Shown: one piece after another, positions 31,320 through 40,297 of the stretch | Layout: every line of letters starts with the position of its first letter | Position numbering within the stretch: the first letter of the stretch is position 1 | Assembly (NCBI RefSeq): GCF_003063265.1 | Contig: NZ_NERU01000020.1 | Coordinates: 18,974-82,973 of the forward strand | Length of the DNA stretch: 64,000 nt | Source: Limnohabitans sp. WS1 | GTDB lineage: Bacteria > Pseudomonadota > Gammaproteobacteria > Burkholderiales > Burkholderiaceae_C | Reading direction: 5' to 3' | Translations under genes and position numbers: made by a program | The notes under the pieces: generated by a model | Told to the model about the DNA's origin: nothing | Databases searched by the model: none | The model's input: only the letters and a program-made list of their open reading frames with translations

Positions 31320-31853
31320 TCAGCCGCGCAATTTGGCGGCCACGGCGGCCACGCGCTCACCGTAGGCTTTGGCGGTGTCCAGATCGCCTTGGGGAATGTC
31401 TTCGGCCGGGCTGGTGGGGCCCACTTGCGCCATCACACCGGAATTGGAGCCGATGCGGTTGATGGTGCCGTCGTTCATGGCCGGCTGGCCCACCCAGACC
31501 ATGCCTTGCTGCATGGCCAGGGTGATGAAGTACTGGATGGTGGACAGCTTGTCACCACTGGGGCTGGCCGAGATGGTGAAACCGCCCGCCACCTTGTCTT
31601 TCCAGGCGCTGCTGAACCAGCGTTTAGACGTGGCGTCGGCAAACTTCTTGAACTGCCACGAGGCCATGCCCATGTAGGTGGGCGAGCCAAAAATGATGGC
31701 GTCGGCCGCGTCCAGGGCCGCCCAGTCGGCCTCGGTGATGTTGCCGTCGGCGTCGATGGCGATGCTTTGGGCGTTGGCACCTTGGGCCACAAACTGGGCC
31801 ACACGCTGGGTGTGGCCGTAGCCGGAATGGAAAACAACAACGGTTTGGGTCAT
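31320..31853 (-). CDS. Flavodoxin-like NAD(P)H:quinone oxidoreductase (WrbA-like)
   Basis: This 177-residue FMN-binding flavodoxin-fold protein begins MTQTVVVFHSGYGHTQRVA, where SGYGHT is the phosphate-binding loop for FMN, and has the second flavin loop GSPTYMGMASWQFK near residue 58. WrbA-type enzymes reduce quinones by two electrons and protect against redox stress. It is slightly shorter than E. coli WrbA (198 aa). The start at 31853 is set by AAGGAG 7 bases upstream; an in-frame extension would overlap the pirin gene. It is the second gene of an operon with the pirin gene, 40 bases downstream of it, under a probable LysR regulator. Confidence 0.88.
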   Translation of the reverse strand: MTQTVVVFHSGYGHTQRVAQFVAQGANAQSIAIDADGNITEADWAALDAADAIIFGSPTYMGMASWQFKKFADATSKRWFSSAWKDKVAGGFTISASPSGDKLSTIQYFITLAMQQGMVWVGQPAMNDGTINRIGSNSGVMAQVGPTSPAEDIPQGDLDTAKAYGERVAAVAAKLRG

Positions 31854-31893
31854 GAAAAACTCCTTGAAACGATGAAAAAAAGACTGAAAAAAA

Positions 31894-32607
31894 TCAGGGG
31901 GCCAGATCGAACACCAGCACTTCGGCATCCTCACCCTGGCTCAAACTCAAAGCCGACTCGCCTTGCAGCAGGGCCGCGTCACCGGCCTCGAGCGACTGGC
32001 CATTGGCCTGCAAGCGGCCACGCACCAAAAACACATAGGCCTTGCGGGCCGGGTCCAAACTCAAATGGGCCGTTTCTGCGCCTTCCAACAAACCCGCGTA
32101 CATGCGGGCATCGGCGTGGATCTGCACCGTGTGATCGGTCGCTTGCGGGTCGGCGGGGGGAGCGGCCACCAAGGCCAGTTGCCCGCGCTTGACACTCTCG
32201 GGCACGGTTTTTTGCTCGTAGCCGGGGTCAATGCCCGTCACGTTGGGCTCGATCCAGATTTGCAAAAAGTGCGTCTGCTCACCTTGGGCATGGTTGAACT
32301 CGCTGTGTCGCACACCGCTGCCCGCGCTCATGCGCTGCACGTCGCCCGGCGGAATACCCTTCACATTGCCCATGCTGTCTTGGTGGGCCAAATTGCCCGA
32401 AAGCACATAGCTGATGATTTCCATGTCGCGGTGGCCGTGGGTGCCAAAGCCGGTGCCGGGCGCGATGCGGTCTTCGTTGATGACGCGCAGGTTGCCAAAA
32501 CCCATGTGGGCCGGGTCAAAGTAATTGGCAAAAGAAAAGCTGTGAAAGGACTTGAGCCAGCCGTGGTCGGCGTAGCCGCGTTCGGTGGATTTGCGCAAGG
32601 TGAGCAT
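31894..32607 (-). CDS. Pirin family protein
   Basis: This 237-residue bicupin has the pirin signature FGTHGHRDMEIISYVLSG and the downstream HSEFNHAQGEQTHFLQIWI, which supply the metal-binding His and Glu residues. Some pirins have quercetinase activity; others act as redox-sensing cofactors. The ATG at 32607 follows AGGAGA. It is first in a two-gene operon with a flavodoxin-like quinone reductase and is divergent from a LysR regulator, an arrangement common for quinone or electrophile stress responses in proteobacteria. The substrate is not deducible. Confidence 0.9.
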   Translation of the reverse strand: MLTLRKSTERGYADHGWLKSFHSFSFANYFDPAHMGFGNLRVINEDRIAPGTGFGTHGHRDMEIISYVLSGNLAHQDSMGNVKGIPPGDVQRMSAGSGVRHSEFNHAQGEQTHFLQIWIEPNVTGIDPGYEQKTVPESVKRGQLALVAAPPADPQATDHTVQIHADARMYAGLLEGAETAHLSLDPARKAYVFLVRGRLQANGQSLEAGDAALLQGESALSLSQGEDAEVLVFDLAP

Positions 32608-32739
32608 GGGATTCTCCTGGTCAGCGGTGTGCGGCAAGGGCCGCACAAACAAGCCTGAACTTTAACGAAGGACAGTCCCCGCAGGGTGGCCCGCATTTGC
32701 TGGCATCATTCAAAATATTTCAATAGTCAGACCACCACC
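32608..32739. promoter_or_regulatory. Divergent promoter region between the pirin operon and the LysR gene
   Basis: These 132 bases separate the two start codons. Close to the LysR gene is an AT-rich patch with the repeated motif ATTCAAAATATTTCAA (32708-32723), a candidate LysR-type operator (T-N11-A style) or -10 region. No stronger motif is visible. Confidence 0.4.
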
Positions 32740-33678
32740 ATGCAAACGCCACGCGACTGGCTCACACCCGAGGCCCTCTTGATGCTGCAAACCATTGGCC
32801 AACAAGGCAGCTTTGCCGCCGCCGCCCGCACGCTGAACCTGGTGCCCAGCGCCCTGACCTACCGGGTGCGCCAAATCGAAGATGCGCTGGACGTGCTGCT
32901 GTTTGACCGCAGTGCCCGCCAGGCCGTGCCCACCGCCGCAGGCCGCGAGTTGTTGCGCGAGGCCAGCCGCTTGCTCGACGACATGGACGCCGTGGCCAAC
33001 CGGGTGCGCCGTGTGGCCACGGGCTGGGAAGCGGTGTTCACGGTGGCCGTCGACACCATCGTCTCACGCAGTGTGGTCATGGACCTGTGCGCCCGTTTTT
33101 TGGCGCTGGGTGCGCCCACCCGGCTGAGGCTGCGCTACGAGACCTTATCGGGCACCCTGGCCGCCCTCACCTCAGGTCAGGCCGATTTGGCCTTGGGCGT
33201 GGTGCTGGAGCCGGGCTTGCAAAACGACATCCGTCATGCGGTGCTGGGCGACATCGCTTTTGTGTATGCCGTGGCCCCTCACCATCCACTGGCCCAAGCC
33301 CCCGAGCCGCTGAGTGACCTCAGTTTGCAGCAGCACCGCGCCGTGGCGGTGGCCGACTCGGTCAGCCGGGGCACGGGCCTGACCATGGGTTTGCAAGGCG
33401 GGCAAGACGTGTTCACCGTGCCCGACATGACCAGCAAACTGGAGGCGCAGCTGCGCGGTTTGGGCGGTGGTTTTTTGCCAGAGACCTTGGCCAGGCCCTT
33501 CATCGACAAGGGCCTGCTGGTCCCCAAAAGCGTCCACACCCCACGCACCAACACCTGCCACCATGCCTGGCGCGACACGCCCCAAGCACCGGCCGGACAA
33601 GCTTTGCGCTGGTGGTTGACTCAACTGGAAAGTCCGGCGACACGCCAGGCGCTTTTGCGGCCGTCGCAGCGTGTGTGA
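32740..33678 (+). CDS. LysR family transcriptional regulator
   Basis: This 312-residue DNA-binding regulator has the N-terminal winged helix LMLQTIGQQGSFAAAARTLN, followed by VPSALTYRVRQIEDALDVLL. The rest is a periplasmic-binding-protein-like effector domain (ADLALGVVLEPGL). The start is the ATG at 32740, which leaves the usual ~15 residues before the helix-turn-helix; an earlier in-frame ATG at 32686 would add an unlikely 18 residues. Divergence from the pirin/flavodoxin operon suggests it controls that operon and itself. The inducer is unknown. Confidence 0.93.
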   Translation: MQTPRDWLTPEALLMLQTIGQQGSFAAAARTLNLVPSALTYRVRQIEDALDVLLFDRSARQAVPTAAGRELLREASRLLDDMDAVANRVRRVATGWEAVFTVAVDTIVSRSVVMDLCARFLALGAPTRLRLRYETLSGTLAALTSGQADLALGVVLEPGLQNDIRHAVLGDIAFVYAVAPHHPLAQAPEPLSDLSLQQHRAVAVADSVSRGTGLTMGLQGGQDVFTVPDMTSKLEAQLRGLGGGFLPETLARPFIDKGLLVPKSVHTPRTNTCHHAWRDTPQAPAGQALRWWLTQLESPATRQALLRPSQRV

Positions 33679-33755
33679 AGCCGTCCACCAACACCCGCAT
33701 CGGGGATAACCCACCCGGGTGGTTTCAAGCCCCATTTCTCAGCTAAAGTGATTAC

Positions 33756-34802
33756 ATGAACACACAACACATCGCCATCATTGGAGTCGGCATGGCCGGC
33801 GTGACTTGCGCACGCACTTTGCGCCAGGCCGGACACAACGTCACCTTGTTTGAAAAAAGCCGGGGCTTAGGCGGGCGCATGTCGACCCGGTCCAGCGCTT
33901 TTGGCAGCTTTGACCACGGAGCGCAGTATTTCACGGTGCGCGACCCGCGCTTTGAGCTGGCCATCGGCACCGCCCCCGGCGTGTGCAAACCCTGGAGCGC
34001 CAACGCGGTGCGTGTGCTGGACCCCAATGGCCGCGTGATCGAGGCGGGCCTGCCCGGTGGTGAGCGCCATTGGGTGGCTGCACCCGGCATGAACGCTTTG
34101 GTCAAGGCCTGGGCAACGCCCTTGGTGGAAGACGGCAATGTGCAGCTGCAAACCCGGGTCACCCTCATGTCGGCCGACCCCCTGAAGAAAAACGGCTGGC
34201 AACTGCACACCGAAGGTGAAGACGGCGGGCAGCAGGTGTATGCCGGTTTCGACAAGGTGATTTTGGCCATCCCACCCGCCCAAGCCGCCGCGTTGCTCAG
34301 CGCCTCGGGTCTGAGCGACTTGGCCGCGCCATTGAGCTCGGTGACGGTGGACCCTTGCTGGACACTGATGTTGGCCTACCCCCAGGCCGTGCAACCGGGC
34401 TTGATCACCATTGGCCCCCAATGGAATGCCGCCCGCAGCACGCACCACCGCATTGCCTGGATGGCGCGTGAATCGTCCAAACCCGGGCGCGAACGCATTG
34501 AACGCTGGACCGTGCAGGCCAGTGCCCCATGGTCGGCCGAACATGTGAACGACACCCCCGAGCGGGTCAAAGGCAAGCTGATCAAGGCCTTTGCCGAAAT
34601 CACCGGCATCCGTGTCACCCCGGCCCATGCCGAGGTGCACCGCTGGCTGTACGCCAAAACGGCACAACCCTTGGGCCAAAGCTTTTTATGGTCCAAAGAC
34701 ACAGGCGTGGGCTTGTGTGGCGACTGGTGTTTGGGCCACCGGGTCGAAGACGCCTTTGTCTCGGGCCTGGAGTTGGCTTTGGCGGTGCTCCAAAAACGCT
34801 GA
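33756..34802 (+). CDS. FAD-dependent NAD(P)/FAD amine-oxidase-like protein (renalase-like)
   Basis: This 348-residue flavoprotein starts with the dinucleotide-binding motif IAIIGVGMAGVTCARTL, and continues with FEKSRGLGGRMSTR and FDHGAQYFTVRDPRF, which are typical of bacterial renalase-like oxidoreductases. The C terminus has GLCGDWCLGHRVEDAFVSG, the second FAD contact. Bacterial renalases oxidise isomeric dihydro-NAD(P)H forms, so a metabolite-repair role is plausible, but substrate assignment is inference. gluQ follows after 6 bases, so the two are likely cotranscribed. Confidence 0.88.
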   Translation: MNTQHIAIIGVGMAGVTCARTLRQAGHNVTLFEKSRGLGGRMSTRSSAFGSFDHGAQYFTVRDPRFELAIGTAPGVCKPWSANAVRVLDPNGRVIEAGLPGGERHWVAAPGMNALVKAWATPLVEDGNVQLQTRVTLMSADPLKKNGWQLHTEGEDGGQQVYAGFDKVILAIPPAQAAALLSASGLSDLAAPLSSVTVDPCWTLMLAYPQAVQPGLITIGPQWNAARSTHHRIAWMARESSKPGRERIERWTVQASAPWSAEHVNDTPERVKGKLIKAFAEITGIRVTPAHAEVHRWLYAKTAQPLGQSFLWSKDTGVGLCGDWCLGHRVEDAFVSGLELALAVLQKR

Positions 34803-34808
34803 GCCTGC

Positions 34809-35702
34809 ATGCCCGGGGACTACACAGGCCGGTTTGCACCCTCGCCAACCGGCCTTTTGCATGCGGGCTCACTGGTGGCGGCACTGGCCAGTTGGCTGGA
34901 CGCACGCAGCCGTGGCGGCCGGTGGCTCGTGCGCATCGAAGACGTGGACACACCACGCTGTGTGCCGGGGGCTGACCAGGCCATCTTGCAACAGTTGGCG
35001 GCCTGCGGTTTGGTGCCCGATGGCCCCGTTGTGTGGCAAAGCCAGCGCGGCGACGTTTATGCCGACGCCTTGCAAACCCTGGTGAATAAAGGCTGGGCCT
35101 ATCCGTGTGGCTGCTCACGCAAAGACATTGAATCGGCCCAAACCGTGGCCCGGCACAGCGCTGCGGTGTACCCCGGAACTTGCCGCGAAGGCCTGGGTGG
35201 CAAACCCGCACGCGCCTGGCGACTGAATGTGCGGGCCGTACAAAATGCCTTGGGCTTGTCCGCCCTCACCCACTGGACCGACCGTCGCCTGGGGCCGCAA
35301 CAACAAAACGTGAACGAAGACGTAGGCGACTTTGTGCTGCGCCGCGCCGACGGCCTTTGGGCCTATCAGTTGGCCGTGGTGGTGGACGACGCCGCCCAAG
35401 GCATCACCCATGTGGTGCGCGGCCAAGACTTGGCCGACAACACGGCTCGGCAAATCGTGCTGCAGCACGCCTTGGGTTTGCCGTCACCCCAATACCTGCA
35501 CACCCCCTTGGTGCTGGGCAGCCATGGCGAAAAGCTCAGCAAACAAAACGGAGCCCTGGCGCTTGAGCTGCACAACCCGCCAGCTGTGCTGAAAGCGCTC
35601 AACACAGCGGCGCAGGCGCTGGGCCTGCGCCCCACGACCACACACAGTGCAGAACGTGCGCTGCACCAGTGGCTGGCGCAACAGACCTCACAAGACTGCT
35701 AG
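34809..35702 (+). CDS. gluQ: Glutamyl-Q tRNA(Asp) synthetase
   Basis: This 297-residue GluRS paralog lacks the anticodon-binding domain and attaches glutamate to the queuosine base of tRNA-Asp. It shows the HIGH-like segment FAPSPTGLLHAGS near residue 10, the IEDVDTPR motif, zinc-ligand cysteines in PCGCSR near residue 100 with a further Cys in YPGTC, and the KMSKS-like KLSKQNG near residue 242. The length matches the family (about 295-310). It follows the renalase-like gene by 6 bases. Confidence 0.95.
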   Translation: MPGDYTGRFAPSPTGLLHAGSLVAALASWLDARSRGGRWLVRIEDVDTPRCVPGADQAILQQLAACGLVPDGPVVWQSQRGDVYADALQTLVNKGWAYPCGCSRKDIESAQTVARHSAAVYPGTCREGLGGKPARAWRLNVRAVQNALGLSALTHWTDRRLGPQQQNVNEDVGDFVLRRADGLWAYQLAVVVDDAAQGITHVVRGQDLADNTARQIVLQHALGLPSPQYLHTPLVLGSHGEKLSKQNGALALELHNPPAVLKALNTAAQALGLRPTTTHSAERALHQWLAQQTSQDC

Positions 35703-35733
35703 GATCGACGCTGAACAACCCGTTGAGACGATT

Positions 35734-36213
35734 GTGAACACCCCAAGACCCTGCCCCCACCCCAGCAGCCGCATCGCCGCAGCCAGCCTTTTCATCAGCG
35801 GGTTGCTGGTGGGCTGTGCCAGCACCGACAACGCCAGTCCCAGCGCCCCGGTGCTTTACCCCAATGCCGCTTACAAGAGCATGGGCGAGCTGGCCGCCAA
35901 ACAACACCTGAGCCAGTGCGTGGCCCAAGCCCAAGCCAGCGGGCTGAGCCCTGGTGACGAGCGCCATGGCGTGGCTGCAGGCGCCAAGATGGGCGCCGCT
36001 GTGGCCGGTGTCACGGGCGCGGTCACGGGCCTGGTTTTGGGGCGCGGTCATGTGAACGATGCCTTGAAATACGGCGCACAAAGCGCTGTCATTGGGGCCG
36101 CAGCAGGCGCAACCCGCGGTGCCATGAGCCCACAACAAGCCAACCCCGTGTTTCGCCAGTTCGTGCAGCGCTGCGCCTCAGAGCGAGGTCTGGAAGTCAT
36201 TGGTTGGCAATGA
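35734..36213 (+). CDS. Glycine-zipper domain lipoprotein
   Basis: This 159-residue outer-envelope protein begins at a probable GTG start (35734), since the upstream in-frame ATG lies inside gluQ. A hydrophobic signal ends in the lipobox GLLVGC. The mature part has two Gly/Ala zipper stretches, GAKMGAAVAGVTGAVTGLVLG and AVIGAAAGATRGA, as in the Rick_17kDa/glycine-zipper 2TM families that insert in membranes. It ends in QFVQRCASERGLEVIGWQ. The molecular function is unknown. It lies 31 bases after gluQ and is probably in the same transcript. Confidence 0.8.
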   Translation: MNTPRPCPHPSSRIAAASLFISGLLVGCASTDNASPSAPVLYPNAAYKSMGELAAKQHLSQCVAQAQASGLSPGDERHGVAAGAKMGAAVAGVTGAVTGLVLGRGHVNDALKYGAQSAVIGAAAGATRGAMSPQQANPVFRQFVQRCASERGLEVIGWQ

Positions 36214-36241
36214 GCCAGCATCCTGGCCGAAGCCCCCTTTT

Positions 36242-36769
36242 GTAGGCCCGGCACCCTCGCCGCGATACAGCCTCGCAGCCCCCCTCATCGCCCCGAGGGC
36301 GGGGCTCCCACAAGAATCGCCGCCCCCCCTTTTAGGAGCTGCGCCCTCGCCGCGATTGAGCCTCGCAGACCCCCACATCGCCCCGAGGGCGGGGCTCCCA
36401 CAAGAATCGCCGTCCCCCCTTTTGTAGGCCCGGCACCCTCGCCGCGATTGAGCCTCGCAGCCCCCTCCATCGCCCCGAGGGCGGGGCTCCCACAAGAATC
36501 GCCGTCCCCCTTTTGTAGGAGCGGCGCCCTCGCCGCGATTGAGCCTCGCAGACCCCCACATCGCCCCGAGGGCGGGGCTCACACAAGAATCGCCGTCCCC
36601 CCTTTTGTAGGAGCGGCGCCCTCGCCGCGATTGAGCCTCGCAGACCACCCCCCATCGCCCCGAGGGCGGGGCTCACACAAGAATCGCTGTGACCATTTTG
36701 TAGGAGCGGCGCCCTCGCCGCGATTGAGCCTCGCAGACCCCCACATCGCCCCGAGGGCGGGGCTCACAC
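36242..36769. repeat. Array of six ~92-bp palindromic elements, opposite orientation to the first array
   Basis: Units begin at about 36242, 36332, 36424, 36515, 36607 and 36700 (period 90-93). They start with GTAGGAGC or a variant, then the hairpin CGGCGCCCTCGCCG, the spacer GATTGAGCCTCGCAGACC, the hairpin GCCCCGAGGGCGGGGC, and the closing arm CTCCCAC or CTCACAC. This is the reverse complement of the arrangement at 2540-3350. The first units have lost part of the opening arm (GTAGGCCC). The array again lies between convergent genes (glycine-zipper gene and helicase gene) and fills nearly the whole 646-base gap. Confidence 0.94.
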
Positions 36770-36859
36770 AAGAATCGCTGTGCTCATCAAACATCACTGG
36801 GCCATGTCAATCGATGGCCATGCCATGGCACGGCGCATCTGCCGACGTCAGTGCCCCCA

Positions 36860-39800
36860 TCAATCCCCGAGAGGCTTGAACAACTCGTTCAAATCGGCTT
36901 CGCCAAAAAGGGGTTCTTTGCGCTGAACAGCCCCCTCGTACATGTCTTTGGCCAATTGGGCTTTGCGCTCCTGCAAGGCCAGCATGCGCTCTTCAATGGT
37001 GCCCTGAGCCACCAGTTTGACCACCCACACACTTTGGGTTTGCCCCAGACGGTGCGCCCGGTCAGTGGCTTGATTTTCGACAGCCGGATTCCACCAAGGG
37101 TCGTAATGGATCACCGTGTCGGCCTGCGGCAGGTTCAAGCCCACGCCGCCTGCCTTCAGGCTGATCAAAAACAAGGGCACCTGGCCAGTGGTGAACTGGT
37201 CAATGATGGCATCGCGGTTTTTGCTTTGCCCGGTCAGTTTGACCCATGGAATGTTCAAAGCCGGCAAGGCTTCTTCAATCAAAGCCAGCATTTCGGTGAA
37301 CTGCGAAAACAACAAAATCTTGCGTCCTTCGGCCACCATTTCCGGCAACATGTCCAGCAATTGCGCCAACTTGGCCGAGGTCTTGACCTGCAGACCGGTG
37401 TTCATTTTGAGCAGCCGTGGGTCACAACAGACCTGACGCAATTTGAGCAGCGCATCGAGGATGGTGATTTGCGATTTGCCCAAACCTTGTGTGCTCAAGG
37501 CCTCGCGCACGGTTTTTTCCATGCCCAGGCGAATGGTTTCATACAGGTCCGCTTGTGGCCCAGACAACAAGACCGGCATCAAGGTCTCGATCTTGGGTGG
37601 CAGTTCGCTGGCCACCAGGTCTTTGGTGCGCCGAAGCATGAAGGGCGTGATGCGGTCACGCAGCTGGGTCATTCGCCCGGCGTCGCCGTGGCGCTCAATC
37701 GGGTTGCGAAACAGTTCAGTGAAACGTTTTTGGCTGCCCAAAAAACCCGGCATCAAAAAGTGAAACTGACTCCACAACTCACCCAAATGGTTTTCAATGG
37801 GCGTGCCCGACAGGCACAAGCGGTGTTGGGCTGGAATTTCGGAGACAGTCTGGGCAGCATAACTGTTGGCGTTTTTGATGTTTTGCGCTTCATCCAGCAC
37901 CAAAACATGCCAGGCCATGGACACCCACAACTCACGGTCACGCGAGAGCAAGGAATAGGCCGTGATCACCACGTCGTAAGCCCGGAGGTCGGCCACTTCG
38001 CCGTGCCGTGTCAAACCGTGGTGCACATGGGTGGTCAAGCTGGGGCAAAAGCGTGCGGCCTCGCGCTGCCAATTGCCCAACAAACTCACCGGTGCCACGA
38101 TCAAGGCCGGCTCGGTCAATCGACCCGCCTGCTTTTCCGTCAGGATGTGGGCCAGCGTTTGCAAGGTTTTGCCCAAGCCCATGTCGTCCGCCAAAATGCC
38201 GGCCAAACGGTGTTCGCGCAAAAACTGCAGCCAATTGAGGCCTTGCTGTTGGTAAGGCCGAAGCGTGGCCTGCAAGCCTTCTGGGCAAGGCACATCGGGC
38301 AGCGTGTTTTGGCCGCGCATTTGCAGCATCATGTGCTGCAAGCGTTGAGCGCCCTGCCAAACGGCCCCCTCCCCCAAAGAGGCGGCGCAGCGCAAAGCAT
38401 CCATGCGCGACAAACGCAGCACATCACCGTCCCAATCCCGACCGCGCTCGCCATGCAGCTCCATCAAGGTGGCCAGCCAAGGTCGGATTTTGGCGGTGGG
38501 CAGCTTCACATAGCCCGGTCCCTGCAAATCGGGCAAGTAAAGGTAGGGGGCCAACTCAGGGGCATCGGCCCCATCAGAGGCCTCTGCTGCCACCGCCGCC
38601 GTGCGGGCCAGTGCCGCCACAATGGCCGGCACCCAAGGCAAGATGTTCACCCTTTTCCCGTCCAAATCCATGCCCAAAGACAAGTCAAACCAGGGCGATG
38701 TGTCGTCCAGCTCATTCGGGTCGGTCAAACTGACCTTCACGTCTTGGGCTTGGCGCAGCCAATGACTCATGCCATCGCGCTGGTGCACCTGCAGGCCCGC
38801 TTGGCGCAAAACGGCAAAATCAGACTCCAGCCATTGCAGCCAAAGATCCTCAGCTTGCGGGCCACTCATGGTCAACACGTCGTCTTGTTGGCGCTCAAGG
38901 CCCAGAGCATTCAGCTGGTCCCAAATGGCTTGTTCGGCCGCCAAGTGACGCACCAAAATCTGCGACTGCCCAGCCACCCGCACCACCACGCGTGTGGGTT
39001 GAGTTGGCCAGCGGCCCTCAACGCCGTCGTAATTGAAGGCCAGTTGCGCCTCAAACAAGCCTTTTTCTGAGCGCCGTGCAGCGGGCAAGGCCGTCAAGGT
39101 GAGCACGCCTTGAGGCAGCACACCCCGAATTTCAGGCATTTGCTCGATCACGGGGGGCAAGGGCAAAGAGCCCAAACGGGTGATCAACTGTTGCTGCAAC
39201 TTGACTGCCACGCGCTCGGGCACCACGGGAGACTGACTCAACAAGACCAGTTGGTCCGCGCTCATGCCCTGGGTGTCCAACAAACCACACACCCCCAGTT
39301 CGGGGTCCACATACATGGGCGGCTCATTAAAAGCATGCACCACACCGTCTTTTTCGGCACGCAATTGCAACTGCCAACCCGAAGGTTGGGGGTCTTGCGC
39401 CGCCGTAGCTTGCCACTGGCCCACCACAGGCAAGCTCACATCGGTCCAGTGCAAGACCTGCAAATGCCGCTCACCATCCCACATCAACCGTCCGGTTTGG
39501 CTGCACATTTTGAGCAGCAATTGAGCGGCCAGTCCCTGCAACTTGACGGCGCTGTGAAAGCCATACGAGCTGAAACTGTTGGTGGCCGGGCAGGCTTTGA
39601 ACAAGTCAAAAATGCCCCGCTCCATCGGGGCAGAGGTGCGCCAAACGGGGTCATGCGGCAAGGGTTCGCTGCTGACTTTTTTGGGCTTGCTCCACAAGCC
39701 ATCGCGTTTGAGGCTGGCCCGGTTGATGGTCAAGTGAAAGACCGGTCTGTGCCCCAGTGTGGCCGCAGACAAGATGTACAAAAAGTGCTCTGCCGTGCCA

Positions 39801-40285
39801 GAGGGCAAACTGAAGCCGTGCGACATGTTGGCCGTTTCAAGCCGGTCCAGCCATTCCTGCACTTGCTGCTCAGACTGCTGCAAGGCGTTTTCCAGGCGCT
39901 GCTGGTGTTGAAACTCGGCGTTTTCGTCAGACAGGGCCTCATCGGAGGGCTGTTCCAGCATGTGAAAGCCCTGCATCGCCGCGTGAATGCCCAAAGCCGC
40001 GCCGTGTCGGCACATGCGGCCCACCGCGCAGGTGCAGGTCGAGCGCCAGGCCTGCAAATTGCCGCCATCGGACACCCGCACATGGGCTTTGACCTGAAAA
40101 GGGGTCGGCTCGCGACCTTCTTGAACCTGGGCTTGCAGCGACCAGCCCTCGGCTTCACTCGTCATTTTGGCCGAGACCACCTCGTTTTGCAGGTACAGCG
40201 ACGTGCCTTTGGCCCAAGAGTTGGAGTCAAAGTAAAACGCCAGCTGCGAGGGCGGAAACCACTTTTCAGAAACCACGGATTTCAT
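36860..40285 (-). CDS. SWIM zinc-finger SNF2-family helicase (DEAD/DEAH-like ATPase)
   Basis: This 1141-residue protein combines an N-terminal SWIM zinc finger (CTCAVGRMCRHG near residue 85), a long middle region and a C-terminal SNF2 motor. Motor motifs: Walker A DDMGLGKT near residue 703, the DEAQ box VLDEAQNIKN near 797, LSGTPIENHLGELWSQF, and helicase-C motifs LKAGGVGLNLP and WWNPAVENQATDRAHRLGQ. Bacterial SNF2 proteins of this type translocate on duplex DNA and are linked to RNA-polymerase recycling or DNA repair; the exact role of the SWIM-bearing class is unclear. It lies 12 bases after purL on the same strand, so it is likely cotranscribed, though there is no obvious functional link. 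Confidence 0.92.
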   Translation of the reverse strand: MKSVVSEKWFPPSQLAFYFDSNSWAKGTSLYLQNEVVSAKMTSEAEGWSLQAQVQEGREPTPFQVKAHVRVSDGGNLQAWRSTCTCAVGRMCRHGAALGIHAAMQGFHMLEQPSDEALSDENAEFQHQQRLENALQQSEQQVQEWLDRLETANMSHGFSLPSGTAEHFLYILSAATLGHRPVFHLTINRASLKRDGLWSKPKKVSSEPLPHDPVWRTSAPMERGIFDLFKACPATNSFSSYGFHSAVKLQGLAAQLLLKMCSQTGRLMWDGERHLQVLHWTDVSLPVVGQWQATAAQDPQPSGWQLQLRAEKDGVVHAFNEPPMYVDPELGVCGLLDTQGMSADQLVLLSQSPVVPERVAVKLQQQLITRLGSLPLPPVIEQMPEIRGVLPQGVLTLTALPAARRSEKGLFEAQLAFNYDGVEGRWPTQPTRVVVRVAGQSQILVRHLAAEQAIWDQLNALGLERQQDDVLTMSGPQAEDLWLQWLESDFAVLRQAGLQVHQRDGMSHWLRQAQDVKVSLTDPNELDDTSPWFDLSLGMDLDGKRVNILPWVPAIVAALARTAAVAAEASDGADAPELAPYLYLPDLQGPGYVKLPTAKIRPWLATLMELHGERGRDWDGDVLRLSRMDALRCAASLGEGAVWQGAQRLQHMMLQMRGQNTLPDVPCPEGLQATLRPYQQQGLNWLQFLREHRLAGILADDMGLGKTLQTLAHILTEKQAGRLTEPALIVAPVSLLGNWQREAARFCPSLTTHVHHGLTRHGEVADLRAYDVVITAYSLLSRDRELWVSMAWHVLVLDEAQNIKNANSYAAQTVSEIPAQHRLCLSGTPIENHLGELWSQFHFLMPGFLGSQKRFTELFRNPIERHGDAGRMTQLRDRITPFMLRRTKDLVASELPPKIETLMPVLLSGPQADLYETIRLGMEKTVREALSTQGLGKSQITILDALLKLRQVCCDPRLLKMNTGLQVKTSAKLAQLLDMLPEMVAEGRKILLFSQFTEMLALIEEALPALNIPWVKLTGQSKNRDAIIDQFTTGQVPLFLISLKAGGVGLNLPQADTVIHYDPWWNPAVENQATDRAHRLGQTQSVWVVKLVAQGTIEERMLALQERKAQLAKDMYEGAVQRKEPLFGEADLNELFKPLGD

Positions 40286-40297
40286 GCATTCAGACGC

